From: Trametes villosa
Taxonomy: Eukaryota; Basidiomycota; Agaricomycetes; Polyporales; Polyporaceae
Length of the DNA stretch: 64,000 bases
Assembly (NCBI GenBank): GCA_002964805.2
Contig: PUDQ02000125.1
Coordinates: forward strand, 62,001 to 126,000
Reading direction: 5' to 3'
Under the pieces are notes generated by a model. It was not told the origin of the DNA. It did not search any database and saw only the letters and a program-made list of their open reading frames with translations. Shown one piece after another: positions 22,935 through 33,759 of the stretch. The translations under genes and the position numbers were made by a program. The stretch's first letter is position 1, and every line of letters begins with the position of its first letter.

Positions 22935-24025
22935 TCATTTATCAGACGTGTTCATACGAATCGGGCTGCTAGAAAGTACTGACGCCTCTCCGGGGTCGCC
23001 CTTGAGTCCGGGGTCGCCCTTGAGGCGGATAACCCTCTCCTTCAGTTTGCGGGCAAAACCCGGTATTTCCTCGCCCCAGTCGTTGTCGTCGTAGTCGTAG
23101 GGAGTAGCAAGCGTGTCGGCCAAGCGCAGAACGTCAGGAAGCAGCTCGCCATTAATGCACAGCAGCACGTTGTCCGACACGCGCTCAGCGAGCTCTCTCA
23201 TGGTGTCCCGGAGTGCGTAGGCGTCGACCGTCGTCTGAATGTTCTGCACCTGTTCGCCAGTGAATCTCTCCAAGATAGTGTGCGTGAGCTGTGCGAGGGC
23301 ATCCCGAGTGTACACGCGAAGCGTCTGGAGGTTGTCGGAGGGGAGGGGCAAATCCAAGGTGGCGTCGGCATAGGCTAGGAAGCGATTGACCAACGTGCTG
23401 TACATTCTCAAGCCTGCCTTGGGAGCGTCGGCGACTGTAGGCTCCTCGGTGACACGAATGTCGTGATATGCCTCGGTTGCGGCTTGTACGCGACTCGGTC
23501 AATACATGTGGTATCTGTGAATGAGTGCAAGCCCACCTTGGAAGACGATGATTGTCACACTGGGACTGGCCCCGGGCCCGCAGGAGAGACGGATTACCCT
23601 CTCCTTCAGTTTGCGAGCATAATTGTCCCCGTAGTCGTAGGCAGTAGCAAACGTGTTGGCCATGCGCAGAACGTCTCGGAGCAGCTCGCCATCGATGCAC
23701 TGTAACACCCTGTCCGATACTCTCCCGGCGGCGAGTGCCAGGGTGATGTCCCAGAGTGCCTCGGTGTCGACCGTCGTCTGAATGTGCTGCACCCGCTTGC
23801 CGGTGAAGTGTTCCAGTAGAGTGCGAACAAGCTGAGCGAGGACATCCCGCGTATACGCGCGAACGGTCTCGCGGTCTCCGTCTAGTAGGGGTGCCTTCAA
23901 GGCGTCGTCGGCACATCGCAGATACGCGTCGATACACTCGAGTTGAGTGCTGAGGGCTGCCTTGACATGGTCGGCAAACGCGGACACCTTAGCGGGGCGG
24001 ACTTGGCGGTATTCCCAGCGTACAG
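22935..24025 (-). repeat. Two exon-modules of gene 2
   Basis: Exons 24025-23537 and 23482-22935, both entered in phase 1; the first also ends in phase 1. The first resembles the first module of genes 1 and 4 (AVRW/AVRG start, LEC.DAYL.CA). The second resembles the last module (DLQTLRVYTRDALAQLTH; ends RVIRLKGDPG). Gene 1's two inner modules have no counterpart here. Confidence 0.85.
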
Positions 24026-25963
24026 CTTGCAGACGGAGTGGCAGTCAGTATATGCGGTGTCTGTGAGCAATATTACACTCACCCTGCACGAAGGCCTTGA
24101 CCTTCTTGTCGTCGGAGATGCCCGCACTGTTAAGGAGGTTTCTCCTCTCCTGCGCAATCCGTTCTTTACTCAGGAAGGTCAGCGAAAGGTCCTCGGACAT
24201 GATCGCATTCATCGCCGACACCGCCCATTCTGTATCGGCCGCCTTCATGCTCGACGACCAGGATCCGCATTTGAAGAAGGTTACCAAGGCCGCTTTCTCT
24301 CTTTCTGACAGCGTAGAAGGATTGTACCAGACGAGCGTGAAGCAGATGCCAATCTGAAGCCATAGCAGCTGCTGTTGATTCCCCCATCCCAGTGGCCCGT
24401 CCTCCGAGTCTGCTGCTGCCCCAAAGTGCTCGTGTGCGGACTTGTGCAACCGACTGAAGTAGGCGATAACGTCCCGGTATTCGAAGTCCATGAGGCAGAC
24501 GGTCGCCGCGGAGAGGGCGTCCGGGTGCAAAGTTGCACTGTAAGCCTCCAGTAGGATTTGTGTGTCCAACTCCGTCGAGCGGGGTTCTATGGCTGCCCGT
24601 TCGCGTCCCTGCCATGTCTGCTTGCGGTCCTTCCAGGCTTCCGGTGGGGATGCGACATGTACAAGAGTCCGCCATACCCGTGAAAGCTGCGAAGATGTCA
24701 GATCCCAGAGTACCCGGAAGTATCGAATGGGAGAAAAGAGAACCCGAATGGGGAAAAAAAGCACATAGACAACGTTGAAGACGACTCTGGTATGGCCGTA
24801 AAACACGGCAGTGTGGATATAGTAAGCCAAGTACTTCGGTTCCAAACAATAGATGGCGCGTGCTTGGGGCGTGAGGAAGGCACAGCTCGCATGGAACAGC
24901 GGAAGGAGGGTGGTGATGATAACGAAGACGCCTAGGAATCCCACGAGAACGGAGGAGATGGCGGCAACGGCGTTGTGCAGGTTCCACAGGAGGAGAAGGA
25001 GGCCAGCCAGGAAAAGAGCAAGGGCGAGCTGGAGCAGGACTGGGATTATCCCGACGATATCCTCGACATGCCACTTCTTGAGGTTGTCTAACCGATGCTG
25101 GCGTACACGAGCGGCAGGGAGAGACTTTCCTGAAATGCCGCTCAGATACTCGTTGGTCCATTGCTTGGCCATGATGCCGATCGTAGCGGCGGCGAGGCTG
25201 AGGATGAGTCCCGAGAACCATAGACCGTTGAGCCAGATGGCCCAGCGCGGGATCGGGGAGGATAGGGGAGGATTGGCGAAAATTCCGAGAGTCGGCTGCT
25301 GGGTAGAGTTGACGAAGGGCGGGTGAATGGAGAAGCTGGCGAGCTGGGAGGAGATCTGCTGTAGGATCGCGACAGAGGGATCGGGTGAGGCGGGGCTGAG
25401 GAGGACGTATGTCTGGACATTGAACGTTGTGAGGATCGCAGAGAATAGACCCGCCTTTCCCGTCAGGGTCAGTCATATCTAGCCTGGCAGAAGAGTACAG
25501 GACACGCACGAATACGAGGTAGGTGTCGATCTCTTCCTTCCATCGCTTGATCATGTCGTCGCTGTATGTCTGCACCATCCCCGCAGCGTCTGACCAGGCT
25601 TTCGCTTTCTCCTCCTGAGTGTACACCTTGCCACTCCTCCCATAAACGTCCTGCCATTTCAGGGTGAGCTAGCGACCGACTGCACATCTGCGGGACATAC
25701 GTATATACCCTCTACCTTTGGAATATCTGGGCGCGCAAACATTTTCTTCTCTCCCGGTTTCTCCTTCCCTTTCTTCAGGAGAACAACGTCTTCAGCTGGC
25801 GGCGCAAAGTCAAGGAGAAGAGACCCACATCTTGACCGATAACGCTCTCTTCACCAGACGTCCCGCCTCCTGTTGTCGGGCGCTGATCTACAGAGGGGCC
25901 GGGATCGGGGTGAGGCGGCTCGTCCGTCACCTGTTGACTTGGTTCGTGCGACGTGCGGGACAT
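22935..25963 (-). CDS. DUF6535 membrane protein with two C-terminal modules (gene 2)
   Basis: Exons, minus strand: 25963-25829, 25772-25701, 25650-25510, 25454-24083, 24025-23537, 23482-22935; 918 residues. The plan equals gene 1: hydrophilic N-terminus (MSRTSHEPSQQ), helical segment ending TYLVF, then AGLFSA, four membrane segments in 117-305 with KQWTNEYLSG after the second, and a soluble region with KAADTEWAVSAMNA to residue 573. Modules are 574-736 and 737-918. The first module is shortened near its centre (163 residues). The last carries a small internal duplication (GDPG twice) before its end. Introns are 50-57 bases; exons 2, 4, 5 and 6 use AAG acceptors. No stops or frameshifts were seen, so this is probably the best preserved short form. 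Function unknown. Confidence 0.88.
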
Positions 25964-26384
25964 CGGTCGGTTGCTGGATGTTTGTACACTTAGGGGAGCA
26001 AGGGGGAGCAAGGTGGAGCGACCGCTTGGCGGGCCTCCGGGCTGTTAAGAGGCTGCAACGCGGGTGAAGCGTGTCCGGCAGCGCCCTCCTTCCTCGTCTT
26101 CGATGCCAGACGTCAAGTAGAGTTTCGTCCACCCGCAAGGCAAGAAGCACGCGGCCGCCCACTCACAACGCCGGACGCACTGGGGTTTGCAGATTGTCGG
26201 AATGTGCGATTTAGCGCCGGAAGTTTCGGTGAAAGTTCTCGATTAGGACAGGCTTAGTCAGCGATTACTTAGAGCTCCACTTAGAGTACTAGAACTATCG
26301 ATGTACAAAGTATGTAAGAGCGCGGCTGTAGGCCGCGTTCAATGCGCCTCCATCAGCAAAGTACCCGCATGTCTTGCATAGCTC
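25964..26384. other. Upstream flank of gene 2
   Basis: Homologous to the flanks of genes 1 and 4 as far as about 26140 (shared GACGTCAAGTAGAGTTTC with 56008-56025). Beyond that the sequence is unique. No gene is supported. Confidence 0.5.
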
Positions 26385-27942
26385 TGTAGGCTTCGTAGGG
26401 TCTTACAGGCATGGTAGCTACTTACTATATACTGCATGTCAGCCACGGAAATCCGCCGTACCAGGTAGTGCCTTGCAGGACCTTCGTAGCACCCTACCAG
26501 ACGCCAGGTGCCGGCTGGCAGAGCTCTACCAGACCTCGCACACGAGCCTACAGCGCTCTACCTACCCCCCCTCGTGGTCTGACAGAGCCATATAGAGCTC
26601 TGCATTATGTAGGTCCGACTAGCCAAAAAGTAACAATCCGGGTATCCCTCGCATGCCGCCAGGCTTGCTCGAGCACGGTCACGAAGAAGGGGAGAAAAAT
26701 CAAATATATTTTTGCTATTAGGGTACATATAAGAAGCCGAGTGGGTGGCAGCATCGATACCAGGCAGCTTCCGGAGCCCCAGGGGAGTCGCCGCCAAGCG
26801 GTACCAGTAAGAACAACGCATAAGTAGTCAGCTTAGACTCAGAAGACAAGGCAGAGAGCGGAAACCCAGTTAAGATGCCGCTCCAGAGATGCCACCGAGC
26901 CTAGAGGTGCCGGTGAGCCGCGATGACTCGGTCCGAATAGCACCTGAAGTTGTAAACCTATTAGCAGTTGTCCGTGGTTAGCACCGGTCAGAAAACGCGC
27001 ATATATGCGCATGCTAGTGAGTATATGCACATGAATGATGAGTATATGCGCATGAATAATGCGACCTACGCTGTTTGTGTCAACGGGGTGCGGTTTGAGA
27101 CTGACCTTCGGCGTGTGGAACACGAACTATCAGTCATACGAGCAGTCCAACGCGCACTGCGGTATGATTAGCGTATCGAGTACTGACAACTCACCTTCAG
27201 GAGGCGCCAGGACCCCCGCTCCCGATTCAGAGCTTGCGCAGGTATACGGTCGCCGAGGATCGTGGAGGGAGCTGCACCAGAAGGCGATGGTTGTGGTAGG
27301 TGGACAAGGGGCAACAGCGAGGTTCCGCGCGGGTTGGATCCTTTTATGCCAGGAGATTTCGAGCCTCTAGGGCAGAGGGTTCTAGGGATGGCCTGAGTGG
27401 GTCCCGAGTAAGGTGGAAAAGAACGCACCAGTGGGCCCGACGTGTCGATCCCGAGCCGCCGAGTCGAGAAGTCAGTCGGCGCGCCACATTCTGTGAAGGA
27501 TTCGGAGTGCGCGCGCCGACGTCACGTCGATCGCAGCATCGTGAGCAGCATCGCGCGCTCGGCTCTCCCTCCAAGACAGATATCTCCTCCTGCAAGTCCA
27601 GGATTCGTGCTACCCCTCTACGTTCTGTAGAGCCCCCCGTGAGCGGATACCTGGCGTTGACTCGGAGCACGCATTTGGTCAGTAATTCGCTTTTCCATCG
27701 CACTTTGCAAGCCTCCACAGATTTTTCTCGCGAGCTGCTCAAGTCAGGCAGGGACCTGGAATATGTCCGTAAGACCAGGCTGTACCTGGTAGAGCACTGT
27801 AGTATGTTCGCAGCGCCCTACGAAGTGCGGGTAGGGTTCTTAGCTTACGACGTTGGGCTGTAGCGCCCTGCGGTACCCCATCCGATCCGGCGGGCGCCTC
27901 ACAGCGCCCTGCCAGACTCGTAGCGCCCTGCATTGCCCTACA
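26385..27942. mobile_element. Candidate non-autonomous DNA element with subterminal repeats
   Basis: This island matches no R copy. Both ends carry clusters of a short motif close to GTAGCGCCCTGC. On the right it occurs as CGCAGCGCCCTACG (27811), TGTAGCGCCCTGCGG (27860), CACAGCGCCCTGCC (27900) and CGTAGCGCCCTGCATT (27919). On the left it occurs as CGTAGCACCCTACC (26486) and inverted or diverged relatives (CAGCGCTCTACC, GCAGAGCTCTACC). The extreme ends are TGTAGG and its complement CCTACA. No target duplication or transposase gene was found. Subterminal repeats are typical of several cut-and-paste families; the class is not assignable. Confidence 0.35.
26995..27062. repeat. TATATGCRCATG short tandem repeats
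   Basis: GAGTATATGCACATGAAT and GAGTATATGCGCATGAAT follow one another about 23 bases apart, preceded by the self-complementary GCGCATATATGCGC. The AT-rich palindromic repeat stands out from the GC-rich surroundings. Confidence 0.7.
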
Positions 27943-28199
27943 TACAAGTCGGGGTTTTGCTGATGTCTAATTCACTTCATTCCTCGTCTCTAGCGGGACT
28001 TCTGACACAGATCCAAGACGTGTCCGCGGCGGTGCGGCTACCCTCGCGCACAAAATCGGAAACGAGGTGCCTCACTCCCACTTCCTTGCACCGCGGACGC
28101 TGAAAAGAGATATGTCGGTGAGGTAGTCCCGGGCCGCAGTCTACTCAGCTTGGACGCGTCGATCGACCGTAGGGTATCCGCGATCGGGACCGACAGAGC
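27943..28199. other. Spacer before R3
   Basis: No homology to other units and no open coding frame of note. Confidence 0.4.
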
Positions 28200-28504
28200 C
28201 AAGCTTTGCTTTACCGCAAGGAGGGCTGCTCCGAGTACAATCCAAACAGCCTCTGCCTCGTAAACAGAGTGCTTCGACGACGGCGAACCAGGCGGATATC
28301 CGTGTGCGGCTCTAAGACTGTGCCACTTACTCTATCGCGGCAACCCTGGAAAGTAGCGTTGATGGGTTGTGATACACACAGAGTGTCTGTGGCCTGCAAA
28401 TGCACGACGCGTGAAAGTGGTCCGAAGAAAGCGAATACACAATCAATGGCAGGAGACGAGACGGAGCAGGCGAGAGAGGCGTGTCAGTCAAGCGCCGGAG
28501 TCAA

Positions 28505-28605
28505 GCTAGAGTGTGTCGTGACGTCATCGCGGGCAGCGCTGGCAACCGACGCGGCCGCGCGCCCTCTCCTTCGTCTTCTCTCTCTCCTGCTCGCGCACAC
28601 ACCTA
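28505..28605. promoter_or_regulatory. CRE-like TGACGTCA plus pyrimidine tract, R3 copy
   Basis: TGACGTCA at 28519-28526 followed by a CT-rich tract; conserved position upstream of P2. Confidence 0.45.
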
Positions 28606-28724
28606 CAACGGCCACGCGCTTCACCTCTGAAACGCTCGGATTTCCATACGTTCTAGCCTCGGACTACTACAGTATTCTCTATCACCTAATCAATGTACGG
28701 CGCAACTACCGTTGATTGGTACCT

Positions 28725-30990
28725 ATGGCTTCGCCCGACGACTCCTTGCAAGCCTCCACACTCTGGAACATGAACCGGCCGCACGGCGAGTTGCATTTGG
28801 CGTCCAAGTAAGTACAGTAAGCGTCATATCATGTGTCCCTCCGCTGGTAGGATGAACGCCTGTGCCTTGGTTCTTCCTGACAGGCGACGTTCGACGTTTC
28901 CCCTCGTACTCGCAGACTGGCGGGCTCCCTTCCCGTCTTTTATTCAGATTACCAGTGGTTGACGTGCTGAGTGAGGAGAGCTAACGTATATTACCCTGTA
29001 GCTCCCGGAAGTATCGTTGCGGCTTGCATACTGATAGCACCAGGTGCTCGCGGCGCCCGGTGGCGGGTTCGACGCCCGCCCTACATCCGTGATATTCAGC
29101 CCTCACTTCATGTGGTCAGTCCGACATTCATCTTTGTCTTTCGGTGTGCCTGTCCTCGTGCTCGTATACCCGGATCCTTGCTCTCTCTGCCAGGCTCTCA
29201 GAGAGCTTGCGCAGCCGACCTGCCCAGGACATCCTTGGCGCTCGACGATACCCGGTAGATGGAGCAAGGTGCGATATCTTTATACCCATCACCCGTAGCA
29301 CTGTGTGCTAACGCATCTCCAGCTGCCATGAACCAATCCGGGCTGGCGATCACATGCGCTACGCCCTCGTACACACTCCATCGTTTCTACGCCCCCACCG
29401 GGCACCATCCTGCGCTGGGTTTCTCGCCGGCGGCCTATCAAACGCTCCCACTGATCTGAGGAATTCGGAACTTTGAGCAGCTACCTTCCGCTACCCGTGT
29501 GGACATCCAGCGGCAATTGGAGCGGCATGAGACAACCTCGATCGCCTTGGTCAAGGACGACCACCCACACGCACGACTTACCACCTTGCACCTGCGCCTC
29601 GCCGTGTTCCACACGCTCTACCGTCATCCACACGACCTTCAGACAGCATGGCCGCTATGAGAAGGCATTCTCGCTGCTTACGACCTGTACGACGAGCACG
29701 TTACTCGCGCAAACTCGGGGTACCTCGGCCACTCCACGCGCGTTGACGCACTCCGGTACGACGTAACTCGACCGCTCGTAGTCGCATGGCACGTCTCTTG
29801 GGGTAGCAGGCGCATTCGCGAGTTCGCGTTTGTGTGCGCAAAGATCGGGCCCGGCCGGCGTGCCGGTCTGCCCTTCCGCCGTCCTCCCGACGTAAGCGCT
29901 CCAAATCTTGCGCGCCTCCCCTGCGTACTCGTCACGGTGGCGAGGGTCTCGCAAAATGCCTCCGTGCCGTATTTCCTTGTACGTCACTGAAGCATACGCG
30001 TCTGGTTGCTTACCTGCTGCCCGTCATTAGCAGGGCAACCTGCGGATGACACCGCACGTCTGCCTTGGCCCCCTCGTACGATAGCTCTTCGTTGCATACA
30101 CAGGAGCCCGGTCTCCTCCATCCGGTGTTCTCTTCACCTCGCTCCTGACGATGCCTCGACACACGTTTTCGGCGCTTTCGCCACAAAACTCTCGGCGCAC
30201 GCCAACGGCTGTCGCCCGGCGAGCGTCTTCCTGCGCGCATGCGCATCTAACTTCAGCACATGACACGCGTCTCCCTAGCGTCAGTCCGCACGAACGCGGG
30301 TGCGCTGGCTCAACGCGAGTCGCAGACTTGTTGATGTGGACGTATGCGTACGTCGCTATCCTCGGTAAGTTCTCAACGCGCCTAGCGCTGATGTGCCTCT
30401 GACTAACTCAGACGCAATCTCAGCACCGTGCCCTTGCCTTCCCTCGCTCCGCGGCGCTGTACGGACCTGTACGAGACTTCCTCGCGCAGCCTACGCCTAC
30501 CGGATGGCCCTGGACGAGTCTTCGCCTTCACACAGTCCATCAGCGAGTGCCACGCCTCGCTGCCCATCTCGCGCTGCATCTCAGTGCACCGGCCCGTTGT
30601 GTTCGTGCGGAGCATGCGCAAAGTACGTCTCCTCGATGGACTACCGAGATTCGCACATCCACCAGCGTGCGAGGGATCCCAGTATCACAACAAGGTCTTC
30701 TCTACGACGCCGCCGACCGCAGGATACGCGTCACGATTTCTCAGGGTGCGACCGCGTATACCAAGGCAAGTGGCTCGCTGTAAATCCTCGCGCGCCGTCG
30801 AAGCTCTAAGCTCACGCTCACGCTTTCCCGCCCTGGTACTTCGCATTGTTCGTCGTGTCGACGACCCATTTCCCTCAGGGAATGGCACTCGGAACGACTG
30901 CTTGCGGCTGCCCCTTCGAGGCGATGATTTCATGTGCGCCCCCCTTTCCCGCATTCGTAGGACGCGCATCGTTTCCTACCCCGAAGGTTC
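28725..30990 (+). pseudogene. P2 degenerate gene, R3 copy, start codon kept
   Basis: Only this copy keeps the ATG (28725) of the first exon, reading MASPDDSLQASTLWN to a GTAAGT donor at 28808. In R1, R2 and R4 the codon is CTG. Further on, 29475-30000 reads one frame with a single TGA near 29658: before it comes LTTLHLRLAVFHTLYRHP, after it AAYDLYDEHVTRANSGYLG. Later exon-like blocks are near 30440-30600 and 30840-30960. The single stop in a long conserved frame marks a pseudogene, or an unnoticed intron. Protein family not recognised. Confidence 0.4.
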
Positions 30991-31499
30991 CTATGTGCCC
31001 TTACACCCACTTCTGCGGCCGGAGACGCGTTCCCAGCACTGGCGGGTTATGTTACCAGCCATGGGTACCGGCCGGTGGACACAAGGTACCGGCAGCTGGG
31101 TAAAATATGTGAAATTCCCCGCGCATTGCGTATGTATGTACACTAGGCGTACGTAGCCCGAACCCGCTCGAATGCGACGCCGTTCTTACTTGTCCTTGCT
31201 TATTGCCCATGTCCTCTTGTTCTTGTTGTGAATGGGATGTTTGCCTCGCGCTCATGATACCAGCCGTCGGGAGCCGTGCGCTCGACGGTCGATGGTCGAC
31301 GCCGCCGTACAAGTTGGCTCGAAGGCTATATGCAACCTTCGGCTCGTTTACACGTCTCACGCGCGATGACGATAACCTCGCACCGCACGTACGCTCGAGC
31401 CCCTCTCGCATTGACGGACCCGCCCATTGCAGCGTCAGAAATACTTAATCAGAGAATAGACATCACGTACTAACGGCCGAGCGAGTGTGGGTGGTTCTA

Positions 31500-31640
31500 T
31501 CCTTAAAATATCAGTGTCAAGAGGAGGGCGCGGTCACTCACCGAGCCTCCCTGAGGTTTACTCCCCGCTAGCTTCACCGCGAGCTCACGAGTGTTTCCGA
31601 GCTTAACGCTCGGAAAGGTCGCGGATACTCTCGGTCAACG
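31500..31640 (-). pseudogene. P1 remnant, R4 copy, start codon lost
   Basis: The first-exon block aligns with 851-759, including the donor GTGAGT, but the ATG is replaced (GTATCCGCGACC instead of ATGTCCGCGACC). Later exons are not found because sequence to the left belongs to R3. Confidence 0.4.
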
Positions 31641-31898
31641 CCGCTCACTGCATCTGCGGCACTGGATCATGGTGGATCTTCCGCCGTGTTCACCGTCCTA
31701 CTCACCGGTGAGTATACGCGCGCGTTCGGCGGCACGGGAATTTGAGGCTGCTATACGGCAGGACTGGCTCGTCAGCCAACACGGCCCTGAGTCGGTCGGT
31801 CGGCGAGGCCGCCAGATAGTTGGAACAGACGACTTGTGGCTCAGATAGGGGATGTAGGGAGAGAACAACCAACGACGACGACGGCGCTCGCGCGGGCC

Positions 31899-31973
31899 AC
31901 GCGGCGCGGGAGAAGCGCGGTCACGTGGCCGTGTTCTCAGGCTCCTATAGGCCCGCGGCCCCGCGCGCTCGCG
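31899..31973. promoter_or_regulatory. Conserved E-box/GC-rich block, R4 copy
   Basis: CACGTG at 31922-31927 in the same context as at 1172 and 13725. Confidence 0.4.
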
Positions 31974-33604
31974 ACTGCTTCTCGCCTCACTCGCCGTCCA
32001 CGCAGCACATTGCGTTAGGCCCATTTCCGGGGAGCGTCCTTCGTAGCAGCGGGGTGATGCGCGGGGGCGCTGCTCTTGCGAAGCTCTCCTCTGGGGCGGG
32101 CAGGCCTCAAGATGGCGAATCCGAGGAAGCAGAGCTAAGCGCAGGGTGCGGAAGTGTTGGGGAGTGAACGGTCGGGGGCGGGCTGAGTTTGAAGAGCGAA
32201 GCATTTACGAGGTTGGTGTTACGGTGCTAGGCTCGCAGCCGGATGCCTTGGATCTTGACGCATGGGCGTGTTCCTCTACATGGCGAGCGCGACGAGAGTT
32301 AGAAACAGCGCAGACGAGCCGTTCGAACAGACGAGCACGTACGCACCTGTTTCCGAGAGACGAGCAATATTCCGCAGCTCGCCGGCCGCAGGTACCGCGT
32401 CGCGGTGGTGTGAACGACACGCAGCACCACAGAAACAATGACCGTCCATGCACGTGCACAGCCGCCCTGCAAAAGAAAGCCACGAACGCTGCGATATACA
32501 TGCGTGAGCGGGAAATGGCCGGTATACTCGCGCGGAGCGCGTACTCGTCTGCGTATATCCTCCTCCCGTGCGATTGTCATCGCGCACCCTGTGCGGCACG
32601 TGTAAAACCGATGCCGCAACGCCTTGAGTTAGCCCCGCAAGTCTTTGAACGCTTTCCCGCAGTACAGTCGGATGATCGAGGTTCTGGTGACGAGGAGTGA
32701 CATCGTTGTCTATCCAACGCTCTGTCCCCGCCGCCTGTAGGTGTATGTGCGACTTAGGCGGCGCCCTCAATTGCGGCGTTTCTACCAGGGTATCAGCCGC
32801 AGGGGCGATGAGTAACGCGGTAACGTACATATTATACAGCGGTTTGAGCTGTTGCAGGTGGTCTCGAAGGCCGAGCGCGACGGCGGTCGCGGTGATGCTC
32901 GCGCTGTCTCCGATTTTGCGTCCAGGCTCCACCCGAGATAACTTGAGGAGTTGAATAACATGAAAGTCTGCTATTCCAGCTTGATACATGCGTGATCGAG
33001 ATCGGGGACATCTGTCGTCAGATCTTTCCTACAACCGTGACGCACGTTTGAATGAGCGCTGACCGTGAACGAGGAGAGAGGCAGAACTCACGAAGTTCAT
33101 GCGGTACGAGCCGTGCAGTATCAAGCCGGCCTCATACCGCCTGTAAGGAGTGCTTATGCACACCGCATTGAGCAGCCTTGATGCCGTAGGCGCGGAGCGA
33201 CCCAGTGGGCGAGTGACGAGAACGAGAGGGGTGCGACACATCGGCAAGCTGGCGATGTGCCAAAGGGCTCGGGGATGTATTGTGATTAGAGCGGAATATG
33301 GCTTACCGAATCGTTTCATACTCGCTCCCCGGCAATTCATCGAGTCATACAACGATTACACCGACGAGGACTTGCGCAGTCCTGACGTCGTCTGTGCTGC
33401 ACAGCACCTAGCGGTGAACGGAGGTCCTTGTGTGGCGTGATGCCACTAACTCTGTCGTCGCAACCTTGGCGGAGGTAGTGTAGGTAGCTCAAAGTGTGAA
33501 CAGGGCGTCCATAGCGCGCGACAATAGTCCGAGGGGAGCGAATGGGTGGAGACGAGACAGAAGAGCCGGCGAGAGAGCCGTGTCCGTCAAGCGCCAGAGT
33601 TTGG

Positions 33605-33700
33605 CCAGAGGTGGCCGTGACGTCATCGACAGAAGCGCTGGCAAGCGACGCGTCCCGCGCTCTCTCCTTCCCCTTCTCTCTCACTGAAGTACTCGCTCGC
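33605..33700. promoter_or_regulatory. CRE-like TGACGTCA plus pyrimidine tract, R4 copy
   Basis: TGACGTCA at 33618-33625 followed by a CT-rich tract, nearly identical to the R1 copy. Confidence 0.45.
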
Positions 33701-33759
33701 TCGTAACGGACGCGCTTTTCTCCTCTGTGGTAGTCGCCCTAGTCCGTTCCGACCTCACC

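Larger units (their letters stand above)
28200..31470. repeat. Truncated repeat block R3 (no DUF6535 gene)
   Basis: Covers only the middle of the unit, equivalent to R1 about 2600-5960: CRE-like site, P2 remnant, and the tail with GGCTATATGCAACCTTCG (R1 5865, R2 18196). It lacks the P1/E-box part, the right-hand third of R, and the DUF6535 gene. Confidence 0.75.

Noticed and set aside
24166..25626. 486-codon minus-strand open frame across gene 2
   Set aside because: Reads exon 3 correctly but then runs through the 55-base intron into the wrong frame of exon 4; the DUF6535 sequence is in the spliced frame.
29063..29079. tRNA T-arm-like hairpin (GCGGG TTCGACG CCCGC)
   Set aside because: No matching acceptor, D or anticodon arms upstream; lies in the P2 remnant. 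Chance match.
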